From the NCBI GenBank assembly GCA_035531475.1, contig DATKST010000018.1:43313-107312 (forward strand): a DNA stretch of 64,000 bases. Reading direction: 5' to 3'. The notes beneath the pieces are model-generated. The model was not told where the DNA came from. It saw only the letters and a list, made by a program, of their open reading frames with translations, and ran no database searches. Each line of letters opens with the position of its first letter. Position 1 is the first letter of the stretch. This DNA comes from CALCEB01 sp035531475 (GTDB lineage: Bacteria > Acidobacteriota > Terriglobia > UBA7540). A program made the position numbers and the translations under genes. Shown here piece by piece: positions 25,934 to 34,659 of this stretch.

Positions 25934-28729
25934 TGCTGGGGAAAGCCGCAGACCTGAAAGCGCGATCAGTGAGATCGGGCCCAGCAATCCTGAAGGCAGC
26001 GGTTGCAAACCTTCCATGCCTTGAGGCATAAAGCGCCTGCCGTAGCGATCGTTCAAAAGGCGGTAGCTGGGCAGCGACCTTCCAGCCATTGCATTGATGG
26101 CGAGGTTGGTGGCCACAATCCGCAACTCATTGCTGCCGGATTGGATCATTCGGCTGATTTCGACTTCATAAGGTGGACTCCAGACTGAGCCGGCGCGATG
26201 GCTGTTGACGAACACCACGGCTGCTTCCCGGACCGGGCTGTTGATCCAGGCGCGATGGCCCTGCTGCGGGTGACGATCCGGTTCAACGGGAATACCTTCA
26301 CCAAAGTTCAAGTAGACTTGTGACCCATCGGCCAGGAAACTCGCGGGCACTGAGACCGTCTTTTCGTAAATTGCCCGGCCTGAAAAGAAACGTAAATCCT
26401 TGTATTCGGTCCAGGAGCGAAGCCGCCTCATCTGGAGAGTCTTGCCAAGAGCAGGGAAGCTGACCTTCCAGCCGGTGCTGATGTCGATGGGCTTCGATTC
26501 CGGCAACGCGCCGGAATGGGCAGCCGCAGCGGATGAGTCCGCCGCCGGGAAAACAAACAGAGCGGATTCGTAAGGATCGAGGCGCATGGAGATCGCTGCC
26601 CGGCCGTCTGAAGTTCTTGTCCATTGCGGCTTGCGTCTTTTGCCGGTGAAAAGATCCCAGCGCTCCGGGAAGTGCTCGCTGACGCGGAAGGTGGCCTTTG
26701 CTGTGTGGCGCTGATTGCCGGTGTTTGCCAGGAAATACAAGTCGCCCACAGGGAGCTTGCGATGAATAAAACCGATCGCGGGGATCTGCGGAGACAGCAC
26801 GACGTCAGGAATTATCTTGCGGCAAAGAACTTCACCCAGGTTTGACTCCTCGGCAATAAAGGAAGCAGGAGCGGCGGGTCCGTCGAAGAGCTTGCGGGTG
26901 ATCGCCTGGATCTGAGGACTGTCCCGGTCATTTTCCAGAAGGCCCGGGGCCAGGCTTGGCTTTCTTCCGGTAGCGATCACGTCCAGCCCTTGCTGCGTCA
27001 GGGCTTCCAGCTTCTGATAGATGGCGAGAGGGATGCGCTCGACTCCGGGGAGGACTATGGCGCGGTACGGAACGCCGGCTTTCTCAATGGCGCCGTCATC
27101 AATAAAATCAAAATTGAATCCGGCGTCCAAAATTGCGGGAAGCAGCTTCGGCCCCAGCATCCGAGCCAGCAATTCGTTCATCGCCGGATTTCCGTGAACC
27201 CGGAATTGGGCCCAGGCATCGCAGTTGGGCAGGTACACTGCGACGTCATTGGCGGACATTCCCTGGCGCAGCAGGAAGCTCATCCGCTGCAGGTAAAGCG
27301 TCAAGTCCGGCATGGCGGGCCACCACGGGTTGTGATCGTTCAACGCTCCCGCAGCATAGAAGCGCCATCCCGGCTGGCCAGCGCTGGCGGGCGAGTAGGG
27401 CCAACCATGTCCCACTAATTGATTAATCCCCTGCAGGAAATGCTGATCGGCTTCCGATTTCAGGTCCAGCGGCGTGGCTCGGAAAGCCGGGGAGTGAATC
27501 CACGTCCAGGTCTCGGATGACGTGAGCGGGCGGCTATACAGGTGACTGGCCGAGGATGCCCAGCGCAAGGGAGTCAATTGTTTCCAATCTGCGCCGGCGC
27601 GCTCGCCCTCGGGCAGATCGACCAAGGAATTGCTGGAGAGCGTGACCGGAGGAGAACCATACACCTGGGCTCGTAAACGTGTTCCGTGGCTTTTTGCCCA
27701 AGCATTAAGCGGGATCAGGTAGTGTTCGTTTACAAGTTCCGTCAGTGTTCGGCCCCAGTCGCAGCGCACGGCGGCTGTGGGCGCGCCGATGTCGCCGGCC
27801 AGCGCCAGGAGATAAGGCTGCAGGTCGTAGCCGCGCCGCAGTTTGAATTCGCTGAGCAAGCCGCCCGTCCAATTGGAGTGCTCAACCTCCAGGCTGTCGC
27901 TGAAGATGGCATCGGGAGGATGATCTCCGAACGGCTCAAGCAGGCGGCTCCCCGTGGTAGCCAGGTAATCTTCCACCGCCGCCTTGTCATAATGGTCCAC
28001 GACAAAGCCCTCGGCGCCGACCGCCGGGCGCTTCACCATCATGCCCGTGCGGCTGGCGATGAAGAAGAAAATCGTGCCTGCCTCCTGGAAGCTGCCTCGT
28101 TCGACCCGCGGCCTTTCCGTCACCATCAACGGTTCGACGTTATCAGCAGAAAGGATTTTGTCCGGGTCGCGAACCGCCCAGGCGGCCAGCAGGGATTCGC
28201 CCTCTTCAAGACTGGGAACGGCGATGGAGTCCTCGCCGGGTTCAATCCCCCGCTGTTCCCATCGCAACAGGCCCGCAGCTTGGGTGACCGGAACTCTGGG
28301 TCCGCCGTAAGGCCACCCGCTGCACAAGGTGAGGTCCATGCGCAAACCAAGTTGCTTGGCCTGGAGCGAAACAAAGCGCAGCGCGTCCAAGAAACCGCTC
28401 GAAAGGAACGGCAGAATCCGCATCCCCTGCGCCGGATCGTCGAGAGCCAGCGGATAAACCGGCTGCACTTCAAATCCGCCAATCCCTGCCTCCTTCATAA
28501 CGCGCATTTCGCGTTCGAGCTCTTCGTGAGTCACGGCAGGCCCGAACCACCACCAGCGCATCATGATGCGAGCATCCTGCGGCGGATGCTGGAACGACTC
28601 CCACAATGGGTTGGGCTCCGCCGGATTGCCTGTGCCAGGATTTCCCCGCAACCAAACAGGACGACCGAGTTCGAGCCCGGCCAGAGAAGCGCTTTGAATG
28701 AACTCCCTGCGGGAATAACGCGACTTCAT
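25916..28729 (-). CDS. GH106-like alpha-L-rhamnosidase
   Basis: A 937-residue exported enzyme. A twin-arginine signal (SRREFIQSASLAGLE, residues 6-20) suggests Tat export. The front of the catalytic region has the GH106-type pattern of a Trp cluster (MMRWWWFGPAVTHEELEREM, ~57-76) followed by MKEAGIGGFEVQP; later FSDSLEVEHSNWTGGLLSEF, FKLRRGYDLQPYL and a C-terminal beta-sandwich ending FMPQGMEGLQPLPSGLLGPI. GH106 enzymes release terminal L-rhamnose from pectic side chains and plant glycosides. AGGGGG lies about 6-7 bases before the ATG. The last residues (LRLSPARRVPG) come from a dispersed repeat. It faces the OYE/DapA pair across a 390-bp divergent region. Confidence 0.8.
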   Translation of the reverse strand: MKSRYSRREFIQSASLAGLELGRPVWLRGNPGTGNPAEPNPLWESFQHPPQDARIMMRWWWFGPAVTHEELEREMRVMKEAGIGGFEVQPVYPLALDDPAQGMRILPFLSSGFLDALRFVSLQAKQLGLRMDLTLCSGWPYGGPRVPVTQAAGLLRWEQRGIEPGEDSIAVPSLEEGESLLAAWAVRDPDKILSADNVEPLMVTERPRVERGSFQEAGTIFFFIASRTGMMVKRPAVGAEGFVVDHYDKAAVEDYLATTGSRLLEPFGDHPPDAIFSDSLEVEHSNWTGGLLSEFKLRRGYDLQPYLLALAGDIGAPTAAVRCDWGRTLTELVNEHYLIPLNAWAKSHGTRLRAQVYGSPPVTLSSNSLVDLPEGERAGADWKQLTPLRWASSASHLYSRPLTSSETWTWIHSPAFRATPLDLKSEADQHFLQGINQLVGHGWPYSPASAGQPGWRFYAAGALNDHNPWWPAMPDLTLYLQRMSFLLRQGMSANDVAVYLPNCDAWAQFRVHGNPAMNELLARMLGPKLLPAILDAGFNFDFIDDGAIEKAGVPYRAIVLPGVERIPLAIYQKLEALTQQGLDVIATGRKPSLAPGLLENDRDSPQIQAITRKLFDGPAAPASFIAEESNLGEVLCRKIIPDVVLSPQIPAIGFIHRKLPVGDLYFLANTGNQRHTAKATFRVSEHFPERWDLFTGKRRKPQWTRTSDGRAAISMRLDPYESALFVFPAADSSAAAAHSGALPESKPIDISTGWKVSFPALGKTLQMRRLRSWTEYKDLRFFSGRAIYEKTVSVPASFLADGSQVYLNFGEGIPVEPDRHPQQGHRAWINSPVREAAVVFVNSHRAGSVWSPPYEVEISRMIQSGSNELRIVATNLAINAMAGRSLPSYRLLNDRYGRRFMPQGMEGLQPLPSGLLGPISLIALSGLRLSPARRVPG

Positions 28730-28754
28730 AGGTGGCCCCCTGGAATCGAAGTGC

Positions 28755-28794
28755 AGCCCGTCAGGGCACGGTTAAAACCGTGCCTTGACGGGCT
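28755..28794. other. Long stem-loop upstream of the GH106-like gene
   Basis: AGCCCGTCA and GGCACGGTT pair with AACCGTGCC and TGACGGGCT, forming an ~18-bp stem with a very short loop and a small bulge. It lies 25 bp before the start codon of the minus-strand gene, so it would be in its leader or promoter. The GGTTAAAACCGTG centre recurs at about 55562-55575. Confidence 0.55.
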
Positions 28795-28804
28795 CCTAAC
28801 GGAA

Positions 28805-28825
28805 GTTCGTGAACAATCCGGGCTA
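28805..28825. repeat. Solo IS-end motif
   Basis: GTTCGTGAACAATCCGGGCTA matches the terminus motif (reverse complement TAGCCCGGATTGTTCACGAA). The MITE copy E begins directly after it. Confidence 0.5.
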
Positions 28826-28828
28826 ACC

Positions 28829-29006
28829 TGAATACTGCTCACTTAAGATCGGTTCGAGAATAATGCACACAGTTGAACCAGAGCCCCTCACCCGCCGCTT
28901 CGCGTCACCCTCTCCCCGCTGGCGGGGAGAGGGCCGGGGTGAGGGGTCAGACGACGCCTCTGGGATCAAGATCATGAAACTCGCCTTAACTGAACCGTGT
29001 TGGGGC
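28829..29006. mobile_element. MITE-like element, copy E
   Basis: The ends are AATACTGCTCACTTAAG on the left and CTTAACTGAACCGTGTTGG on the right, around the same hairpin core. GGCTAACCTG occurs on both sides (28821 and 29005), a possible target duplication of up to 10 bp. Confidence 0.75.
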
Positions 29007-29118
29007 TAACCTGAGAAAAGGCAAGCCTGCCAGTTTCAAATACACTCAGCATCTTGCCGCCGCAATTCTCAACAACCCTGACGGTGGCCGGAGAATTTCA
29101 TGCTATTCTCAGCCTGCC

Positions 29119-30600
29119 ATGCCGCACCCGCGCTATCCCCGCGTCGCAAGTTTCCGCACCGCTGGGGCATTGGCCCAACACCTTGAAGGTTTGGGCTGGC
29201 ATCTGCCTTTTGACGATTCGATTCTTCCCTCAGCCGCATCTCCGCTGGCGCAACCGCTCGAGTTGCGAATGCCGGGCGGGTTGCGGCGGGTTGGAAACCG
29301 TTTTGTGGTCCAGCCCATGGAAGGATGGGACTCAGAGCCGGACGGCGGCCCGTCTGAACTCACCCGCAGGCGCTGGTTGCGGTTCGGCACGAGCGGCGCG
29401 AAGTTGCTTTGGGGTGGAGAAGCAGTGGCGGTGTCGGCTGAATCCCGCGCCAATCCCAACCAACTCTTGTTGAACCACAAAACGGCCGCCGGCCTTGCCA
29501 AATTGCGCGAGGAAGTTATTCAGGCGCATCGGGAGAGGTTCGGCACGGCTGATGATTTTATCTTTGGTCTTCAATTAACCCATTCCGGGCGTTTCTGCCG
29601 GCCTTTTGAAAAATCACGGCTCGAACCGGTGATTGCTTACCATCACCCCATTCTCGATCTCAAATATCCGGCCGCGGCTAAGGTTCAACCGGTTTCGGAC
29701 GCGGAGATTCGCGGCATTCTCGAGGACTTTGGCGCGGCGGCGCGCCTGGCCCGTGAAACTGGTTTCGACTTTGTGGACTTGAAGCATTGTCACGGCTATC
29801 TGGCGCATGAGTTCCTGAGCGCCCACCACCGGCCCGGACTGTATGGCGGTAGCTTCGAAAACCGAACTCGCTTTCTTCGCGAACTGGTGGAAGCGGTGCG
29901 CGCTTCAGCGCCGGGACTGGAAATTGGAGTCCGCTTGAGCGCCTACGACTCGATTCCATTCAGCCGCGATCCGGCTACGGGTTCGGGCGCCCCATTCAAA
30001 CCCACCAATCACGGGCCTTACGCGTGGGGCTTTGGGGTGGATCCCGAACACCCGGAGCGCCCGGATTTGACAGAGGCCAAACGCCTGCTGGAGCTCCTCC
30101 GCTTGATGGGCGTCCGGCTCGTGAACATCACCGCCAGCAGCCCCTACACCTGCCCTCATTTACAGCGGCCCGCGCTCTTCCCGCCCTGCGATGGCTATCT
30201 TCCACCGGAGGATCCGCTGGCCGGCGCGGCGCGTCTGGTGGATGCCTCTGGTCAGTTGAAGGCGGCTGCACCGGAAATGATTTTTGTTTCGTCCGGCTGG
30301 TCATACTTCCAGGAATATCTTCCGCATTTCGGGCAAGCCGCGGTGCGCGAAGGCTGGACGGACTTCGTCGGGCTAGGCCGCATGATGCTCTCCTACCCTG
30401 ATCTTCCCGCCCAGGCGCTTGCGACCGGCCGCCTTGACCGCAAGAAGATTTGCCGCACTTTTAGCGATTGCACCAACGGACCTCGCAATGGATTGATCTC
30501 CGGTTGCTATCCGCTCGATCCTTATTATCAAGCGAGACCCGAAGCGCAGTCGCTTCGGGAAATCAAGGGCCAATCCGAAACAGTGGAAGCAACGTTATGA
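29119..30600 (+). CDS. NADH:flavin oxidoreductase (old yellow enzyme family)
   Basis: A 493-residue FMN-dependent TIM-barrel oxidoreductase. Family motifs are NRFVVQPMEGWDSEPDG (front strand), FIFGLQLTHSGRF (~148-158), DFVDLKHCHGYLAHEFLSA (~218-236, with the His-x-x-x-Leu-x-x-Phe-Leu block) and YGGSFENRTRFL. OYE-type enzymes reduce activated C=C bonds or act on related aromatic and cyclic substrates; the physiological substrate here is unknown. It is about 100 residues longer than compact OYEs, with an N-terminal extension (~1-55). No Fe-S cysteine cluster or second flavin domain is seen. Its TGA overlaps the ATG of the DapA-family gene, so the two are translationally coupled. Confidence 0.85.
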   Translation: MPHPRYPRVASFRTAGALAQHLEGLGWHLPFDDSILPSAASPLAQPLELRMPGGLRRVGNRFVVQPMEGWDSEPDGGPSELTRRRWLRFGTSGAKLLWGGEAVAVSAESRANPNQLLLNHKTAAGLAKLREEVIQAHRERFGTADDFIFGLQLTHSGRFCRPFEKSRLEPVIAYHHPILDLKYPAAAKVQPVSDAEIRGILEDFGAAARLARETGFDFVDLKHCHGYLAHEFLSAHHRPGLYGGSFENRTRFLRELVEAVRASAPGLEIGVRLSAYDSIPFSRDPATGSGAPFKPTNHGPYAWGFGVDPEHPERPDLTEAKRLLELLRLMGVRLVNITASSPYTCPHLQRPALFPPCDGYLPPEDPLAGAARLVDASGQLKAAAPEMIFVSSGWSYFQEYLPHFGQAAVREGWTDFVGLGRMMLSYPDLPAQALATGRLDRKKICRTFSDCTNGPRNGLISGCYPLDPYYQARPEAQSLREIKGQSETVEATL

Positions 30601-31577
30601 CGGACCGCCTGGAAATCTTTGAGACGCGCCGCCACCCGGGACGAAAAATCCAGGGGATCAGCGCCGTCTTGCTGCCGTTTGACGGGCAAGGCCGCATCGA
30701 TGAGCAGAGCTTCCGGAAACACGCCCGCCGCACCGCGGACGCGGGCTTGCGGCTCGCCGTCAACATGGATACCGGCTACATCGATTTGCTGACGGCCGGG
30801 CAAAAACGAATGGTTCTTGAATGGACTCAGGAGACGCTGAGCGGAAAAGACTGGTTTGCCGCGGGGGCCCTGCCCTTGGAGAGCGGACAGCCGGCCGGAA
30901 TCGTCTATGCCCGCGAGTGTGCGGCCATCTCCGAACGGGGCGGCGTTCCGGTGATTTTCCCATCTGCGAAGCTGGCAGGGCTGGACGATGCCCAGCTTAT
31001 CGGCGTTTTTGGCGAAGTTGCGGCGGCGGCGCCTCGATTCCTGGCATTCGAGCTTGGCAGCATGTTCAGTCCGCACGGGCGCATGTTCTCTGACGACGTT
31101 CTTCGCGCGTTGATGGAAATGCCGCAGTGTCTTGGCTTGAAGCATTCATCCCTCAACCGCGCTACCGAACTCCATCGCATTGTTCTCCGCGATCAGGCGC
31201 GGCCCGATTTCGTGATCTACACGGGAAACGATCTGGCCGCGGACATGGTGGAATACGGCAGCGATTACCTGCTGGGCCTTTCCACGTTCGCTCCGGAGCT
31301 TTTCGCGGCGCGCGATCAGGCTTGGGCCGAGTCGGGCGCGCATTATCTCGAATTGCGGGACATGATCCAATACCTGGGCTGGATCGGGTTCCGCAACCCT
31401 GTCCCGGCATACAAGCATTCGGCCGCAATCTTCCTGAATTTGACCGGCGGCCTGGAGAACCAGCAAACTCATCCTCTCGCACCCCGGCGTGAAGCGTGGG
31501 ACATCGAAATTCTGAAGGACGCAGCGGCGCGGCTTCAGCGGCTCCTGCCAGCCACGGCTCACTCGACAGCGGGGTAG
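30597..31577 (+). CDS. DapA (DHDPS/NAL)-family aldolase or dehydratase
   Basis: A 326-residue class I aldolase-type TIM barrel. The probable Schiff-base lysine is Lys182 in CLGLKHSSLNR, the position of the catalytic lysine in the family. Other family features are GISAVLLPFDGQGRIDEQSF at the front and YTGNDLAADMVEYGSDYLLG. The usual tyrosine-bearing YNxP segment is not visible; LAFELGSMFSPHG stands there instead, so the substrate is probably not that of DapA or NanA. The start ATG overlaps the upstream stop (ATGA). In this rhamnose-rich context it could cleave or dehydrate a 2-keto-3-deoxy acid. That is inference. It is convergent with the GH78 gene. Confidence 0.75.
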   Translation: MTDRLEIFETRRHPGRKIQGISAVLLPFDGQGRIDEQSFRKHARRTADAGLRLAVNMDTGYIDLLTAGQKRMVLEWTQETLSGKDWFAAGALPLESGQPAGIVYARECAAISERGGVPVIFPSAKLAGLDDAQLIGVFGEVAAAAPRFLAFELGSMFSPHGRMFSDDVLRALMEMPQCLGLKHSSLNRATELHRIVLRDQARPDFVIYTGNDLAADMVEYGSDYLLGLSTFAPELFAARDQAWAESGAHYLELRDMIQYLGWIGFRNPVPAYKHSAAIFLNLTGGLENQQTHPLAPRREAWDIEILKDAAARLQRLLPATAHSTAG

Positions 31578-31694
31578 CCGGCAGAATCCAGTTTTGCCGC
31601 GATTTTCTTCAAACTCCGTTTACGAATCAACGTCATCACTGTCTGCCGCTCAAGCGGCACGGTTGAACCTCTGACTTGGCTGCGCTCCAGGGAA

Positions 31695-31715
31695 GTTCGT
31701 GAATCATCCAGGCTA
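31695..31715. repeat. Solo IS-end motif supplying a GH78 stop codon
   Basis: GTTCGTGAATCATCCAGGCTA; on the minus strand its first bases form the TAG stop codon of the GH78 gene (31713-31715). Confidence 0.5.
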
Positions 31716-34427
31716 CTGCCCCGTCAGGACAAATTTGTAATCGCCCGACCCCACGCTCACGGTGATGGCGCCGGACCGTGCATCCTGGCTGGCCCCAGTC
31801 ACGCCTGGGTCACCCGCCACGTATTGGCCGTTGCCCCACACCGCGCGATCTCCTTCACGCAGAGTAACCTGGGTCATCTCTTCTTCCTTCGGAATCACAA
31901 TCTGCGCGTCGCTGCCCGCAGGAATTGTGACGTCCAGCGTGATCTTTCCCGGCGTATGAATCCAAGAGGAAGCGATGCGACCGCGCAACGTCTCTACGCT
32001 GGCGCTGGCCCAGTGCAAGTCCTCCACGACGCGCGGCTCAATCAAGATGTGCTGATAAGCCACGCTGCCCACTCCAGTATTGATGCCAGCCAGCGCCTGG
32101 TAGAACCACGCGCCAACGCTGCCAAACATGGCGTGGTCCTGCGAATTCATGGAAGGGCCACTCTTCTGTTGCCACAATTCCCAAAGCGTGGTTGCGCCGC
32201 TCTTGATCATGTAGCCCCAACTTGGGTAGGTCGTCTGAGTGGCGAGCTCATAGGCCAGGTCGGGATGGCCTATCCCGGTCAAGACTGGCATCAGGAACTT
32301 GATGCCGATGAAGCCGGTCGTAATGTGGGTGTTGTGGTAGTAAACAATGTCTTGGGTCAGGTTGCCAGCGACCCGCCCGCGCGTTCGTTGCGTCGCCAGA
32401 CCCAGCCCCAGCGCCATGGAATTCGCCGTCTGCGTGCCACCTGCGTAATTCCCTGTTGAAGCGTCAAAGAATTTGGCGTTGATTGCATCCTTGATCTGAG
32501 TAGCAAGCTGAGAGTAAGTCTGCGCATCCGCCGTTCGGCCCAGCGCTGCCGCTATTTTCGACAAGATCTGAACGTCGTAGAAATAGTAAGCGTTGGAGAC
32601 GAAAAGGTTGGGCGTGTGGACAATGGGCACCCAGTCTCCGTAGTAGCTAAAGTCCAGAATATTCCCCGGGGAGCGGCTGCGCAGGAATTCGACATACTTC
32701 TTCACGCCATCGTAATTTTCTTCAAGAATCCGGCGGTCGCCGTAATACTTCCACATGGTCCAGCAGAGCTGCGGGTAGGCGGTGCCCCAGGCGGGATCGG
32801 CGGGGCGGCTTCCATAGCGGTGCGGGACGGTATCGGTGATGGTTCCGTCCGGGTGCTGCTCGTCATGAATGTCGCGGATGAAATTGGTGTAGAAGGCGGC
32901 CATGTCAAAATTCAGGACGGCTTCGTCGGCGGTCACTTGCGCATCGCCCATCCAGCCCTGCCGCTCGTCACGCTGGTCGCAATCGGTGGGAATGCTGAAG
33001 AGGTTGGTGAGTTGCGACCAGTAGATGAGGCTCTGAATCTGGTTGAGGATGGGCTTGGACGCAGCAAATCCTCCCACGGCGTCCACCGCACTGTGCACCA
33101 CTTCCGCTCGCAATGTGCCCAGGTTCGGCGCGCCCGGGAAGCCGGTCAGCTCGACATAACGAAAGCCATGGTAGGTAAAGCGCGGTTGGTAACTTTCCAT
33201 TCCGCCCCCGCGCAGGATGTAAATATCCCTCGATTTCGCGCCGCGAATGTTGGCGCGGTTAATCATTCCGTCCTTATAGATCAGCTCCGAGTACCGCATC
33301 AGGACGTGGGTCCCGGCAGGGCCTTGGACGCGCAGCTTTGCCCAGCCGCTCAGGTTCTGGCCCATGTCGTAGACGTAGACGCCGGGTTGAGGATTGGAGA
33401 AAGACTGCGCCAGCTTTTCGCCCACCACTTTGATGGGCGGCATCATCTCCGCCGAGAGGGCGCCGCTCGATCCCGCCACCACCTGGGCAGATGTCCAATG
33501 AGAATCGTCAAAGCCGGGGATATCCCATCCCGGCATCTCGCGCCGCGCGTCAAATACTTCCCCGTTGTAAACGCTATCCCGCAGGATGGGACCCTGAGTT
33601 GCCTTCCACGTGCCGTCACTCGCCAAGGTCACATGCTTGCCGCCTGCGAGGTCAACCTCCAACTGCAATAGCAGGGCAGGGGACGGATAGTAGCCATTAA
33701 ATCCGTGGGGCAGGCTGAGGGTTGCCCAACCGCCGCCCAACATGGAGCCAATGGCGTTCGCTCCCGGCTTAAGATCGGTGGTTACATCGTAAGTGGAATA
33801 AAGAACTCGCTTGGGATAGAGCGTGTAGGCAGGGTCCAGCACTTTTGTCCCGATCTTGCGTCCGTTGATGTGCAATTCGTAATAGCCGAGCGCCGTGACG
33901 TAAACGCGGGCGCGGACCACCCGGCCGTTGAGCTGGATTTCCTTGCGCAACTCATTACCGCCGCCAATCCACTGTCCCTTCCATTCGCCGCGTGACAGCA
34001 AGCCCATGCCAAAACTTGCCGGACGGCTATAAGCGCTGGCCACGCCCGCAGCATTCCAGGAGCGGACCTCCCAATAATAAGTGTGGCCGCCTTCGAGCGG
34101 CTTGCCGCCGTAAACGATCTGAGAGAAATCTCCCGAGGCAACCTTGCCGCTGTTCCACTGGTCACCGTTACCCTGATTGAGATGGGCGAGGCTTGAGGCC
34201 ACCAGGATCTCGTAGGCCGTCTGGCTTTCTCCCCGGCCCTGGTAAGCCAGGACCCAAGAGAATCTCGGCTGCGTAACGTCGATGGCTACCGGATTTGTAA
34301 GGTACTCACAACGTAAGTTGTGGGGCGCAGAGCTTGCGCCGCTGGCCCCGTACAAGGGCGCGAGCAGAAGAATAATAAAAACAGGGAAGGGCAAAGAAAT
34401 GATTTTCCGTAAGCGATGAAAAGTCAT
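31713..34427 (-). CDS. GH78 alpha-L-rhamnosidase
   Basis: A 904-residue exported enzyme with a signal peptide (IISLPFPVFIILLLAPLYG). The domain order is that of GH78: N-terminal beta-sandwich (NLRCEYLTNPVAIDVTQPRFSW, YEILVAS, WEVRSWNAAG), a carbohydrate-binding jelly roll (YVTALGYYELHINGRKIG, YDVTTDLKPGANAIG), the (alpha/alpha)6 catalytic barrel and a C-terminal sandwich. The acid motif TDCDQRDERQGWMGDAQ (~480-496) keeps the general-acid glutamate. The family hydrolyses terminal alpha-L-rhamnose. GAGG precedes the ATG. It follows the rhamnonate genes on the same strand. The stop codon is part of a dispersed repeat. Confidence 0.93.
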   Translation of the reverse strand: MTFHRLRKIISLPFPVFIILLLAPLYGASGASSAPHNLRCEYLTNPVAIDVTQPRFSWVLAYQGRGESQTAYEILVASSLAHLNQGNGDQWNSGKVASGDFSQIVYGGKPLEGGHTYYWEVRSWNAAGVASAYSRPASFGMGLLSRGEWKGQWIGGGNELRKEIQLNGRVVRARVYVTALGYYELHINGRKIGTKVLDPAYTLYPKRVLYSTYDVTTDLKPGANAIGSMLGGGWATLSLPHGFNGYYPSPALLLQLEVDLAGGKHVTLASDGTWKATQGPILRDSVYNGEVFDARREMPGWDIPGFDDSHWTSAQVVAGSSGALSAEMMPPIKVVGEKLAQSFSNPQPGVYVYDMGQNLSGWAKLRVQGPAGTHVLMRYSELIYKDGMINRANIRGAKSRDIYILRGGGMESYQPRFTYHGFRYVELTGFPGAPNLGTLRAEVVHSAVDAVGGFAASKPILNQIQSLIYWSQLTNLFSIPTDCDQRDERQGWMGDAQVTADEAVLNFDMAAFYTNFIRDIHDEQHPDGTITDTVPHRYGSRPADPAWGTAYPQLCWTMWKYYGDRRILEENYDGVKKYVEFLRSRSPGNILDFSYYGDWVPIVHTPNLFVSNAYYFYDVQILSKIAAALGRTADAQTYSQLATQIKDAINAKFFDASTGNYAGGTQTANSMALGLGLATQRTRGRVAGNLTQDIVYYHNTHITTGFIGIKFLMPVLTGIGHPDLAYELATQTTYPSWGYMIKSGATTLWELWQQKSGPSMNSQDHAMFGSVGAWFYQALAGINTGVGSVAYQHILIEPRVVEDLHWASASVETLRGRIASSWIHTPGKITLDVTIPAGSDAQIVIPKEEEMTQVTLREGDRAVWGNGQYVAGDPGVTGASQDARSGAITVSVGSGDYKFVLTGQ

Positions 34428-34659
34428 GGCGCCTCGTAGAGTGTGATGGTTCTCCCAAGAAATTTATTGAGACTGGTTTTCCGCTCTTCAATCCGCTTGT
34501 TATAGCCGGAACCCGAATGTGCGTGGCCGCTCACAGCGGCTAACTACAGTCATTCCGGAGAAACTGGTTCCAGCGAAAGCAGGAGTCCCCACGCTGTTTG
34601 GTCGTGATGACGTGGACCCACACCGGCACGAGGGCGACAACAAATTGCAGGTTCGGCAT
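34428..34659. other. Intergenic segment with CATTCC-type repeat
   Basis: It contains GTCATTCCGGAGAAACTGG followed by GCGAAAGCAGGAGTCCCCAC, resembling the widespread CATTCC...GCGAAAGC...GGAATCC bacterial repeat in degenerate form. No gene was seen. Confidence 0.35.

Noticed and set aside
32616..33671. 351-residue open frame antisense to the GH78 gene
   Set aside because: The opposite strand encodes the GH78 catalytic region with its acid motif; there is no independent support.
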